From Massospora cicadina (taxonomy: Eukaryota; Entomophthoromycota; Entomophthoromycetes; Entomophthorales; Entomophthoraceae), in assembly GCA_022478985.1 (NCBI GenBank), contig JAKSZP010005264.1:124001-188000 (forward strand): a stretch of 64,000 nt of DNA, given 5' to 3'. Shown here one piece after another: positions 33,966-44,989 of this stretch. The notes beneath the pieces were generated by a model. It searched no databases and was not told the origin of the DNA. It saw nothing but the letters and a program-made list of their open reading frames with translations. Numbering within the stretch: position 1 is the first letter of the stretch; each line of letters begins with the position of its first letter. A program made the position numbers and the translations under genes.

Positions 33966-34173
33966 TTTTAGTGATTAAAACATCTCTAGTTTAAGATACA
34001 GACTTTTTTTTCACCACCATCATTGTTTTCTTTTGGTAGATCATAATTTAAATATAAGGGTTATAAAAATACTTTTGATTAGGAAAAAAGAGTGGGCAAT
34101 AATATGCTTGCCTCAACTTCAGAAGAAATTTTAAAATAAAACTAGTGTCAAAAATTGCGTTGAAATTGAAATA

Positions 34174-34595
34174 TTTACTTAATAAAACACATTCACTGAC
34201 TGATATCTGATACCTTTGAGTCTGATAGGTTCAATCTATTTGGGTGAGTAGGTGAGAATTGGCAAATTTTAATTAATGTTTCACCAGATTGCTCACTTAA
34301 AACTAATTGAGTCTGATATGTTCAATCAATTTGGGCGAGTGGTGAGAATTGGTGAATATTATTGAATAATTTACCAAATTTCTCACCCAACACTAAATAA
34401 AAATCATTATTAGAGGTTTTAAGTAGATAAAGTAAAATTAGAATAATCAGCTCACCAGCCACAAGGGCAACAGCAAAGCTGTTAGTCCAAATGGCTCAGG
34501 AGTAGCTCTGTCACAGACTATAGCCTCTGTCAGTGTGAGCTTATCATCTGTTAAACTTTGAAAATTGTAGCAAAGCATGGGTATCTGGATGTTAG
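34174..34595 (+). mobile_element. Non-autonomous Helitron, copy 1
   Basis: Starts TTTACTTAATAAAACACATT, close to the TCTACTTAATAAACACATTT start at 37212, and then CACTGACTGA. It contains two tandem 91-bp units, each with a near-palindrome (for example 34341-34387). It ends with GTAGCAAAGCATGGG at 34568 and TTAG at 34592-34595, matching the stronger 3' end at 35026. The first base pair of the 5' TC is TT. No coding capacity. Copies 2 and 3 (36778, 37212) start the same way. Confidence 0.65.
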
Positions 34596-34998
34596 GCTTA
34601 TATCATTTTTAAAAAACTGCTAAATTGGTTCCCCTTATTAGTAAATACTTTTGGCAAGTTAAGTAGAAGTTGATTTAGTGGTTAGGAAGATGTGTCAAGT
34701 ACACAATGATTTTAATTATAGAGATATTTTGGGTAGCAGTTTGGTGTTATTTGATTGATTCAATAGGTTTATTTTTTTGGCTGTGTGGTTAATGGCTTTT
34801 AGTTATATCAAAAGGACACAGTTTAGTTTTGAGGGGTGATAAGTTATCGGTTATTTTGATAAATTCAGTTAGGTTTAACTGAGTTTTTGGTGGTTTTGTT
34901 GATTTTATTGAGCAATTAGATTCGGTTGAGTGGTTATTTTTTACATATAATATAAATTCTATATTACAAATTTGAACATCTGAAATTCTATAGACACT

Positions 34999-35026
34999 GT
35001 AGCGAAGCATGGGTAATGAATGCTAG
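34999..35026 (+). mobile_element. Helitron 3' terminus with CTAG end
   Basis: GTAGCGAAGCATGGGTAATG then AATGCTAG, followed by T, is the usual Helitron 3' end form (short GC-richer stem-loop about ten bases before CTRR, insertion next to T). The 5' end that belongs to it may be at 34174, making an about 850-bp element that contains copy 1's own end, or it may be missing. Confidence 0.65.
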
Positions 35027-35029
35027 TAA

Positions 35030-35155
35030 AATGTTAGAATTGATTTAAAAATGTTGGAATAAATTTGTAATATGGTAAAATCTTTTTGTAAAATGATGAA
35101 ATTTAAATGCATGTGTTAATTTGATTTTGCTAAATGTTGAAATTTAAGGAAAATG
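35030..35155 (+). repeat. Degenerate AT minisatellite (inverted relative to 33780-33965)
   Basis: Repeats of AAAATGNTGNAATTTAA type, the complement of the motif in 33780-33965. Together they flank the Helitron segment. Confidence 0.4.
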
Positions 35156-35263
35156 GTATAAAAAACTAATTGATAGATTGCCTAAAACTACATACTTTGC
35201 TGTGAAAAGCATACCAACCTAAAGGAATAGAACTTTTCTAAAATAGTTGATGTTTATGATTAC

Positions 35264-35285
35264 AGCTGAGGACTTTTCAGACAAC
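35264..35285 (-). repeat. Candidate second mariner terminal repeat
   Basis: GCTGAGGACTTTTCAGACAA resembles the complement of the 31996 mariner end (GCTGAGAACTTTTCAGACCA), with two mismatches. It points the right way to be the partner of 31996, but 3.3 kb is more than twice the usual mariner length, so later insertions, including the solo LTR and Helitron, would have to account for the gap. Confidence 0.5.
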
Positions 35286-35289
35286 ACTA

Positions 35290-36777
35290 ACATACTTTTT
35301 GAGAGCTTTAAAGAAGATTGTTACTTTTTCTAGAAATTTATTATCAAAAAAAACCTAGATAGCATATAAAGCCATCAGATTGACAAGGGTATAGTTTTTG
35401 AGGCAAGAGGCAGTACAGCAGGGCTCTATGGTCAGTGAAGATAATAAAAGGCAATCAAACCCAGGTAGGTATGTCACCAATACTTAAAGTATTCAGCATC
35501 AGCAATAAGGTCTTCATCCTAAATTACATAAGTGTTTAACAACTAAACCTTGTTGCAAATATATATGAAGTTAGGGAAACCCGCTCCTTTAAAACTTTCT
35601 GCAAAAATGCCACGCCTAGTATGAAGTCTAAAGCATTAGTTTTACACTAAAAATAATGATTTGATTGGCATACACCTTTCTGGGTCTTACAGAAGAAAAA
35701 CTAATTACAGCAAGAAAGCTGTGTCACATAAAGCTTTCCATTAGAATTGAATTATATGATGCAGTATGGAGAGGGAAAGCTGCTTTTGACATCTTTGGGT
35801 ATTATCTAAAAGAAAGTTTCAAGTTTATAGCATATTGATGATCAATGAGTAAGTTAAGGGTTGTTAAATTTAATATGGTTTTTGTTGTCTGGAGCAATTT
35901 TTTGTCCTCAAAAACATTATTTAGTATGAAAAGAGTTTTTAGATAATAAAAGCTTGACCATTATTGCTTGAATGGATAGGTTGGTCTTAGCTAGCATTTA
36001 TAATATATACAGGTGTTGATTGAGTGAATCTTATTTGAGGGAATACTAAAACGACATCTATATATGCTAATGAGCAGGAGCTCATAAGCTCACCTAGGAC
36101 CACATCAATAAACCATTGAAACAGGAGGGGCTGTAATGAACGGAATCAATCTTATTAAATTTTGACTCAAGTTCAGATTCTCCTATTCTGAGTTGAATTG
36201 TTTACAGAATTTTTGGTTTTTCATCAGTTTAGTGGAGCTGGTCTTTGCCTTGCCCAAACCATTCTTTAGGCTTGCAAGAGCTTAAAGAATTGTGTGGAGA
36301 GGCTCTCCAAGAAGGGCAACCTTAAAGGTCAAGCCCACACAATTCCAAACTTTGTTTGGATATCACTCTTTTAGAGTTCTTACCCCAAGCAGGGTTACAC
36401 CTGTGGCTTTAAGGCTACCCATACCTTGTCTTATGGCGGGCTGCAAGACATTAAAATTTTTGTTGCGTGAACAAAAACTTAGGATTTCAGGGTCTGATCT
36501 ACCATGACTATACTGTCTTTTACTTGGTGTGCTCGTAGCACCTAGATTATCAGGATCTGCTCAAAAGTGGTTTTTATTTGATAATCTATAATATATTTGC
36601 CAAAGCCTACTCACTGACTCATCACTGTATCTCAACGATGACAAGGCCTAGAAAGATGAAACTTTATATAGATATTCAATAGATACTGTAGAATTGCAAT
36701 AAGATGGGAATGACAAGATATTAGAATTTTAGGTGGGTTTTGGAGGGGTCAAAGTGACTAAATATTCTCATATGAAA
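35290..36777. other. Unassigned sequence between mariner end and Helitrons
   Basis: No domain recognised on either strand. One 71-codon plus-strand frame (36292-36507) starts with ATG and has slightly higher GC than its surroundings but no motif. Short open runs near 35380-35830 contain stops in every frame. May be decayed transposon or unique DNA. Confidence 0.35.
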
Positions 36778-37195
36778 TCTACTCAATAAAAAACATTCAC
36801 TGACGTACTGACTGACATACTGAATGACTGACTGACATCTGAAACCTTTTAGTCTAATAGGTTCACCTATTTTTGGTGAGTGTGTGAGATTTGGCAAATA
36901 TTATCTCATAATTCACCAAATTGCTCAACTGAAAACTTATCAAGTTTGGTAAGTTAATCTATTTGGCAAGTGGGTAAGAATTGGTGAATATTATTGAGTA
37001 TTTCATCAAATTACTAACCCAAAACTAAACAAAAATCAGTACTAGGGGTTTTAAGTTAATCAAGCAAGGTTAGAATTTTCAGCTCATTTGCCACAAGGGC
37101 AACAACAAAGCTATTAGTACAAGTGGCTTGAGAGTAGCACTGGCACAACCTATAGGCTATGGCAGTATGAGCTTAAGAATAAACCTAAGAAACGC
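36778..37195 (+). mobile_element. Non-autonomous Helitron, copy 2
   Basis: Starts TCTACTCAATAAAAAACATT after A, with a run of TGAC/TGAATGAC repeats (36796-36838), then two tandem 91-bp units with near-palindromes (36972-37020 in the second) and the 'gccacaagggcaacaacaaa' block shared with copy 1 (34456). Its 3' end is not found. Copy 3 starts at 37212, which suggests nesting or truncation. Confidence 0.6.
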
Positions 37196-37440
37196 CAGGT
37201 AATTCCGCTTGTCTACTTAATAAACACATTTACTGACTTACTATCTGAAAAACTGGATGGTTGACTGACATCTAAAACCTTTGATTCTGATAGGTTCAAT
37301 ATAATTTGGGCAAGTGGATGAGAATTAGCGAATATATCAAATAATTCACAATTTGCTTTCCAAAACTAAAATTTGTTATATAGAATGTAACCACGAATTC
37401 TAGCAATTAGTTATATTACACTTACTTATATATTATACCC

Positions 37441-38020
37441 AAATCAAGTCATAACAGTTTAAGCTCCACTGATGAGCTTGCCATAAGATATTGTTGTATT
37501 TTTATTTATTAAAGCTTTCTAACCAATCAGTAATATAAAAATTAAACATAAACTTTTACCCAATTAAATCATCTCCACAATCCAAGCTCCACTGATGAGC
37601 TTGCCATAAGGTATTGTTGTAGTTTAATTTAATAAAGCTTTTTTTCTAGTAATTATATGAAATTTAACCACAAATTTTACCCAATCAAATCATCTCTACA
37701 ATTCAAGCTCCATTGATGAGCTTGCCATAATATGTTCTTGTAGTTTGATTTATATAAGCTTTTTACCCAATTAGTAGTATAAAACTTAACCACAAAGTTT
37801 GCCCAATCAAATAATCACAAACTAAGCTCCGCTGATAAGCTTACTATAAGTTATTGATGTAGTTTGATCTAGTAAAGTTTTTAATAAAATTAGTCATATA
37901 AACCTTAACCAAAAATTTTACCCACTCAAATAATTTCCACAATACAAGATTCAATGATGAGTTTGCCATAAGGTAGTGTTGTAGTTTGATTTAATAAAAG
38001 CTGTTTAATAAAATTTAACA
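37441..38020 (+). repeat. Tandem array of five 121-bp units
   Basis: Units begin at about 37441, 37562, 37683, 37804 and 37924 (the last shortened). Each contains AAGCTCCACTGATGAGCTT or a variant, a 6-bp stem with 7-base loop, followed by 'gccataaggtattgttgtag' type text and 'ataaagct'. Unit 4 and 5 have changed stem bases. It sits between the Helitron 5' end and its coding part. Confidence 0.85.
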
Positions 38021-38704
38021 CATAGTTAGTATTTCATTTTTAAGTACATTTTACTCAACTTTAAATATCTACCTAAGTATCATACTAAAATCTAAAGGTA
38101 TTAAAGCACTGATTATTGTAGTGATAATACCCCATCTTAAATTGCAAAATTATAATTATAATGAAAATGGAAGCACTTTAAAGGTTTTAGTTATTATTTT
38201 TGATTTAGGAATAACACTCACTAGATTGTTAATTTATAGGTATATTTATAGCTATATACTCAACTTGCTGACCTCCATTTATCAAGCTGATTTGATTAAT
38301 CTATCTAATGATTTTGAGTATAAAGTTGACAGTTAAGTTAATTTTTCAATGATGAATTAAATCTTTGGTTTATATTAATATAATTTTTCAAGATTTAATT
38401 GATTAATTTAAGTGATGTTAATTTGATTACCCTTTTCTTATCTTAAACTAAAAGTCACTTTCAAACTAAGATCACTGATTGCCATCTATTTGGTTTATAT
38501 ATCTAGGGTGATTATTTTGGGTATGATATTAGTGGTCACTTTTATTTATTACTTTTAACAAATAAGTAATTAAGTTAAAAATTGTTTATTAGCTAATTTA
38601 ATTAATTGACTACCTTTATTTAATCTACTTAATAGAACTCTAATAAGGCTGATATATGGGACCATTTAGTACTAAAAAAAGGCTGATATATGCATAGCCT
38701 AAAT

Positions 38705-39195
38705 CAATGGGTCTATAAATATGAAACTTCTAAAAATAGCCTTACTTTGCATCAGAAAGCAGTAGCAAAAAATAGGAATCACATCCTGAAGTACATAAAC
38801 AAGATATGGAAAATTACAGGAATCACATCCTTAAGTACACTAAAAGGCTTTGGACAAGTATCAGGAATCATATCCTGAAGTATACCAATAAGCTGTGAAA
38901 AAGTATCAGGAATTTCATCCTAAAAATACCCCAAAAAGCTTTAGAAAATATCAGGAATCACATCCTGAAGTACACCAACAAGCTGTAGAAAATATGTCAG
39001 GAATCACACCCTGAAGTACACTAACAAGCTAAGACCAAGTATCGATTTACACATTCAGAGATACACCAAAAAGCCTTGGAAAATGTCAGGAATCACATCC
39101 TGTAGTACATAAACAAGCCAGGGCTAAATATCAACACAAATACAGAGATACATCACAAGCTGTGGCCAAATATCAACGCACACATCCAGTGGGCA
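38705..39195 (+). repeat. In-frame 45-bp coding repeat of the Helitron protein
   Basis: About ten copies of a 45-base unit (starts near 38777, 38817, 38861, 38906, 38951, 38997, 39043, 39087, 39132, 39174). The best copy encodes YQESHPEVHQQAVEK, and the 15-codon period keeps frame wherever indels have not broken it. Conserved are Tyr-Gln, His-Pro/Ser-Glu and His-x-x-Ala. It leads straight into Helitron N-terminal code, so it is probably the N-terminal repeat region of the replicase-helicase. I do not recognise it as a named domain. Confidence 0.75.
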
Positions 39196-39229
39196 ACAGG
39201 ATAAGCGAAATTAAAGACTGCATATTCTA

Positions 39230-41040
39230 CCACTTATGATGACAGCAAACCATATCTCACATTAGGATCAATATCTGACCAATGTCTTACTGCTTGGCAA
39301 AAATGTTTCCTGATGAGAGAGTCACAGGCTTATATTTTTCTATATGCTATAGAAACGAAAAAGAATAAATGCCAGATTTATGTATTGTCAGATCTGTGCA
39401 TAAAAAATTAGAACTCTTTGTCAGCAGTCCCCAGAGGCTAAAAACTTCCAAAAGTACATTTGCAACTACACAGTGCATTGTATTTTGCATCCATTGATGC
39501 TAAGGTGGGCCACAGTTTTGGTGGAATAAGAGGACTAATACCATACAAAGACTTAGGAGATGTATAGTTTATAGCTCTCACTTGATGTCAACTGAAAGGC
39601 CTGTATATGCCTGTCTTTAATATGTTGACTCTTAACAAGCACTTGAGGAGAGAATGGAAAGATCTGAGAATGACAAATGCTTGGTGAATGTCATGAGCAA
39701 GTTAGTAATTATGTTGTGGCAATCCAATGTGTATGCACAGTCTTAAAAGTTGATTAAAGATGTTGTTTTTCAGGTTGGAGAGCCTGAAACAGTTAAGCTT
39801 ATATTTTCAAAGACCTTGATAAGGACAAGAGGAGATACAATGGACCAAATTCAAATGAGGTTGCAATTGTCATTACAGAAGAAAAGTGAGAACCCTCCAT
39901 AGAATATTGACTTTACTGTTTTCCATAACCAGCATGGACTCCTCAAATACTCTAACATGAACCCCCACATTGATCCATTGACCTTTCCTCTGCTATTTCC
40001 CCAGGGTGTTCTTGGATAGGGTAGAAACATGACTCGCATAGGACAAAGAGAAACTGTATCTCACAACAGGATAACAATGCAGCAGTTTTACAAATACAGG
40101 CTAATGGAGAGAGACAACCATGGATTCAATTCTCTTCATCAAGGCTGCAAGCTCTTTTAGAAGTATTTAGTTCTCTCCTATGTGAGATATGAGTCAAACA
40201 ACCTCTTCTATATTCATCAGAATTAAAGAAAACTTAGCATTGAGAAGTATTAAGGACTTATGGATGCCCTTGCTCAAGTTGCAACTGACCATCAGAGGCC
40301 AATTGGAAAAGTCTGCATATTGCCTTCAACACTCCACGTCAGTCCAAGTATATGCAACAAAATTATCAGGATGCCATGGCAATTGTGAGCTGTTATGGAA
40401 AACCTGATATTTTCCTCACTTTCACCTGTAATAGAAACTGGCTTGATATAACAAATGAACTTAATCCTGGACAAACTCTCAAGAGCAACCAGACTTGGTG
40501 GCAAGAGTAGTTCACCTCAAACTTAAAGTCCTTTTAAGCATGCTCAAAAATGTGTGTTTTAAGAGATGTCTTGCCATCATTTAAGATGTTGATTGGCAAA
40601 ATTGGGGGCTTCCACATTACTAATCTTGATGATGCTAAAAAGTGATGAAAAAATTAGAGGAAGAGAAATGATTGATGAAGTAGTCTGTGCTGAGATACCT
40701 GACAAGACTGTCAACCCAAATATTTACAGCATTGTGACCCAGAATATGATTCATGTACCGTGTGGAGAAAACAACCGTAACTAGATTTGTATGGAATATG
40801 GCAAATGCATTAAGAAGTTTCCAAAGAAATTTAACCCTAAGACTCTAGTGAATGTTGATGGTTACCCTTTTTACAGACAAAGATATGGTACTTTTTTTAT
40901 GAAGAATGGAGTCAGGATTGACAATTGTTGGGTAGTTCCATACAACAAGTTTCTCCTCAAAGAGTTTAATGCTCATATTAATGTGGAGATCTGTGCCACT
41001 GTGAAGGAAACAAAGTAATTTTACAAGTATGTATACAAGG
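39230..41040 (+). pseudogene. Helitron Helitron_like_N and Rep (HUH) region, broken
   Basis: 39930-40170 reads HGLLKYSNMNPHIDPLTFPL, LLFPQGVLG and RIGQRETVSHNRITMQQFY: the YPLLFPxGxxGW and RxTxxxYYxYRL landmarks. 40190-40490 has GKVCILPSTLHVSPS and AIVSCYGKPDIFLTFTCN, the GKxFILPSSxxGSPR and GKPDLFxTxTCN motifs. The HUH region near 40580 (DWQNWG..H) has lost the second histidine. The frame 40791-41018 carries VDGYPFYRQRYG, DNCWVVPYNKFLLKEFNAHI and VEICATVKETK, highly typical of Helitrons. Stops about every 60 codons. Confidence 0.9.
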
Positions 41041-43290
41041 GTCATGATTGTAAAAGATGGAAATAATTTCTGAAAAAAATGAGCATAATGAAAGTACTTA
41101 ATACATTGATGGTAGAATGGTGACAGCTCTGGAAGCAGCTCGGCAACTTCTTTATTTAAATTGCACTCTCAAAGCCACCACATTGAGAGAATGGCAGTTC
41201 ATTTACCTTATTAACAGAATGTTATATTTCTGGAAGCTCAAGAACTTCAGGCATTAGAGAATGCTTCCTCAAAAGATACAACTCTGACTGCATACTTCAA
41301 GATGTGTCAATCAAACCCTGATGCAAGAGAGCTCCTCTACCCAGAAGTTGGAAAATTATATCAATTTATTAATAGAAAATGGTAAAAACGAGTTTTTCAT
41401 TTTAATACAAATTCTAAAATAATATTGTCAGCTCTTTAGATCATAAGCAATATTTCCTGCAACTTCTTCTAAACGTTTAAAGTCCAACGTCATTTGAGAA
41501 CCTGCAAACTGTAAATGGAATTACATGTAAAACATTTTAGGAAACAGTAAGAGCCAGGGGATTATTAGAAAATGATAAGGAGTGGTCGAGATGTCTTGAG
41601 GAAGATTTGCAATATCAGTCATCAAAATCTCTGAGGGATTCTTTATCCATTATTCTGGTGGACTGCAATCCTCAAAATCCTACACCTATTGAATTATTTG
41701 ATCGTCATCTAGAAATTTTTAGTGAGGATTTGATAAAAGATCACTCAGCTGATATTTCCAAGGATATATGCCTTTCAGAAATCAATGATATACTGAGACT
41801 TAAGGAACAAAGCATTCTGATTTTGGGCTTCCTGATCCAGTTTTCCACATTGGTCAAGATGAAAGATATGATCAATAGGAAATAAGAGACTTGTAGAAGA
41901 ATTCTATACCAAATGCAATCAAGAGTAAAAATATGTTGTTGAAACCGTTCTGCAAGACTTTGAAGGAAGAGGAGATTACAGATTCTTTTCTATTGAAGGC
42001 CCTGGTGGAACTAGCAAAACTTATATCTATAACACTTTTATGCATATTTTAAGAAAGGATGGAAAATCATAATTCCAGGAGCCTCAACAGGAATTGCAGC
42101 AACATTTTTGAGAGGTGGAAGGACAGCTCATTCAAGGTTTAGATTACCAGTTCCACTTAATATAACTTCACTAACACTCCTGACCTAAAGCCAAAAAGCA
42201 TATTGCAAGTTGGAGTCTGCTGCCTTTATTATCTGGGATTAAGTAGCAATGGTATAAGGATGCGCTCTTGAAGTCTTTATCTGCTTCTAAGGGATATGAT
42301 GAAAAGTAACATTCTTTCAAATAAAACATTATGTTGGGTGGAGACTTCAGGAAATGTTTATCTGTTGTTCCAAGAGGAGGTTGAGCAGAAATTGTCAGAG
42401 AATCTCTCATGTGATGCAACCTCTTCTACGCATTAAAAATTTGAAGCTCACTAAAAATATGAAGTAGATTGCAATGAGAAGTTATTTGCCAAATGGCTTC
42501 TGAAACTTGGAGAAGCCCATCTGTCACATGCAGAAGTTTTTGGGGATGATAGCTTCCAAATTCCTGTTTCTTGCATCGCTAAAAAAGATCTGGCAGAGCT
42601 ATTTTTGTAAAAATGGTATTGACCCCTCATCCTGTGAGTCATTCAAAAATGTTGCAATCTTGACATCGAGAAATGAAGATTCACTTGAGATGAATAATAA
42701 GATTGTCAAAAAAATCTGTGGTGAACCTACAATTTACAGCAGCATTGACATTATTGAGTGTGATAATCCAGAGGAACAAAATAATTATCCAATGGTGTTC
42801 ATTAACTCGCAGACTCCTTCAGGGATGCCTCCTAATATACTGATACTAAAAATAGGATTAATTTTTATGCTACAGCTTAACTTAGACACAATAAAATGAT
42901 TGTGCAATGGAACACGCCTGATAATCTGGAATATGGATGAACATATTTTAGATGTTGAAATTCTTACTGGTGATCATGCTGGTAACCATGTATTCATTCC
43001 TTGAATTATTTTATCTTCAAACCAAACTGAGCTTCTATTCCAGCTGAGAAGGCAACAATTTCCTATTAGTATGTAATTTGTCATGACAATCAACAAGTCC
43101 CAAGGTCAGACCTTAGACAAAATTGGACTTTATCTTCCAGCTCCAGCTTACAGACATGATCAAATATATGTCGCCTTTACTTGATTCAGGTGCTTTGAAG
43201 ATGTGAAATTTTTGAGGCAGATTCCGTGAATCAAGGACAGATTGGCTCACAAGTCTGGACTCAAAATATGGTATATTGTAAAGTCCTATA
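41040..43290 (+). pseudogene. Helitron Pif1-like helicase region, broken
   Basis: A Walker A equivalent, GPGGTSKTYIYN (about 41999), has Ser for the Gly before Lys-Thr. Then GASTGIAATFLRGGRTAHSR (about 42080), FIIWD-type motif II remnant (about 42225), NEDSLEMNNKIVKKI and INSQTPSGMPPNILILKIG (42675-42855), LCNGTRLIIW (about 42902), and finally MTINKSQGQTLDKIGLYLP with HDQIYVAFT (43082-43190), motifs V and VI of Pif1-type helicases. Frames shift repeatedly. The helicase would unwind DNA during rolling-circle transposition. Confidence 0.9.
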
Positions 43291-43365
43291 GAGGATTCTT
43301 TGATGTGTTCAGGCTAATTTTTCTTTGCAGAGTTATATGGATAGTTTATTATTGCCTCTCTAGTC

Positions 43366-43390
43366 TTTATTTATTTATTTATTTATTTAG
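43366..43390 (+). repeat. (TTTA)n microsatellite
   Basis: Six TTTA units close to the proposed Helitron 3' end. Confidence 0.9.
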
Positions 43391-43446
43391 AACTAATTCC
43401 TCACTATAACCAAAGGTAAAAAAGAGGCATGGGCAGAGCAGGCTAC

Positions 43447-44967
43447 AAAAAACATTAACATTTGAGAAAGGTTGGAAGGGTCCTGAGATATTGCCTATAA
43501 AAAATCTTAAAGGGCATACAGCTAGTAAATAAATAAGGTTGATTCAGGGGCACACTACCTCACTTAAACCATTTCATATTTTTCTTCTTTCCAAGTTTTC
43601 CTAAATCAGAGGTTTAAATGGTTAGTTGCAGAAGGCAATAACACTTACCTCATAAGTTTAGCCTCACATTAAACATCTTTTTGACATCAAAGATTGGCGT
43701 CAAACTAAGGGCAAGATAGCAAATAGAAACTGTATTTTTCTAACCATTACAGGGGCATTTCTAGCTAAAGTTACTTTAATAAAAAATAGTTTAATTTCTA
43801 TGCTAAAAGCCAGCCCTTCTTGGCCTTACTTGATCATATTTTAGTTTAAGAATTGAAAAAAGTCCAGCATGCTAAATCTTAGCCCTTTCTACATAGTATA
43901 AAATTTGTTTTTTGATTGGCAGTGGCGTGGGTCTGGTAAACTTAAGTTTTTAGACTACTTATATTAAACACACAGTATGATAGATTCATCTAACCTATTA
44001 TGAACAACTAAGGTGACACACTTGAAATGACTTGGAAAATATGTCTATTAAATAGAATGTCATCACCCAATTTTTCTAGCAATGATTATGTTTCTTGATA
44101 TAGTAGAGGTAATTGGGTGACAAAATCCTAAGAGGTCAAAAATAAATTAACTTTATATTTGATTTTGTGTGAGTGGGTAGTTCCTACAACTTTGAGTAAT
44201 CAAAAAGTTTTCTGGGTTACAATTTTATTTTGTATGCTGATGGAGGATGACAGTGCCAATATAATTTTCACTTGCTATTAAGCAGATGTAGGAGCAAGTC
44301 ATAAATCAAGGTGGTAATACATTGAGCTCTATTAAAGATAAATTAGTGACAGATTCTAATTGTTACTTTTTTATATATAGTTTTTTATAGGTTTCTACAG
44401 GCGTCAAAGCAACACCATCATCCATGTTTAATATAGTAGGGTATGAGATGTGAATTATAATAAAAAGTTATTATAACTTCACCTACAAACTTTAAAGGCC
44501 AGGGGCTGTCACTTTGTAATCTTAATAAACAAAGGTGCGCCATACTTATGTATTTTGGTTTAACTTAGGGGAAACTAAGAGCTTTTTCCATATCCTAAAC
44601 AAACTTTTTGTTATGCTAATGTCATCCAACATGATGGCTAGGTAGCTTCAACTAGAACTTTAAAGAAAGCTCTCAGCTCTGCTGCATTTTATAACAAGCT
44701 GATGATGATTTATGAGGTACTCAGAGTTTCCATAGTTAGACAACTCAGATTAGGTTACTGTTGATTTGGAGATTCTAACTTCCCTTATGGATAGCTTTTC
44801 ATAGCAAAAATGTCCTCTAGGATGTGATGGCTTTTCACTTTAACTTTATAAGAGTTTGTTTGGCAAAGCTTCAGATGCAACTGTAGCAATCTTTTTTTGT
44901 TGTTAAACTTTAAAATAGCATACAATATATGATGTAATGATATTTTAAAATTTTAATATTTTATTAC
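43447..44967. other. AT-rich sequence, no gene seen
   Basis: No frame over 60 codons and no repeat shared with other parts of the window was recognised. Two CTAGT sequences (about 43514) could be alternative Helitron ends but lack the GCATGGG context. Confidence 0.4.
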
Positions 44968-44989
44968 TTAAAAATGGTACTAATTAAAA

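Larger units (their letters stand above)
37212..43446 (+). mobile_element. Autonomous Helitron, decayed
   Basis: The 5' end TCTACTTAATAAACACATTT at 37212 matches the short Helitron copies. The body holds a 121-bp tandem array, a coding repeat, Helitron_like_N/Rep code and a Pif1-like helicase. The 3' end is proposed at 43421-43446 (AAAGAGGCATGGGCAGAGCA then GGCTAC), which aligns without gaps to 35001-35026 (17 of 27 bases counting the next base) and ends CTAC for CTRR. Span about 6.2 kb, normal for an autonomous Helitron. The protein frame is broken many times. Joining 5' and 3' ends is inference. Confidence 0.6.

Noticed and set aside
36292..36507. 71-codon ORF as a host exon
   Set aside because: No splice signals, domain or conservation evidence can be judged; length is within chance expectation.
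37470..37960. CTGATGAG in each 121-bp unit, suggestive of a hammerhead ribozyme core
   Set aside because: The required GAAA segment and a stem II between it and CTGANGA are missing; the sequence continues CTTGCCATAA. The stem AAGCTC/GAGCTT instead spans the CTGAT.
37441..38020. Regularly repeated units as a CRISPR-like array
   Set aside because: The whole 121-bp unit is repeated, with no unique spacers, and the context is eukaryotic transposon DNA.
43505..43520. CTAGT at about 43513 as the Helitron 3' end
   Set aside because: No GCATGGG stem context precedes it; the 43421-43446 site aligns better with the confirmed terminus.
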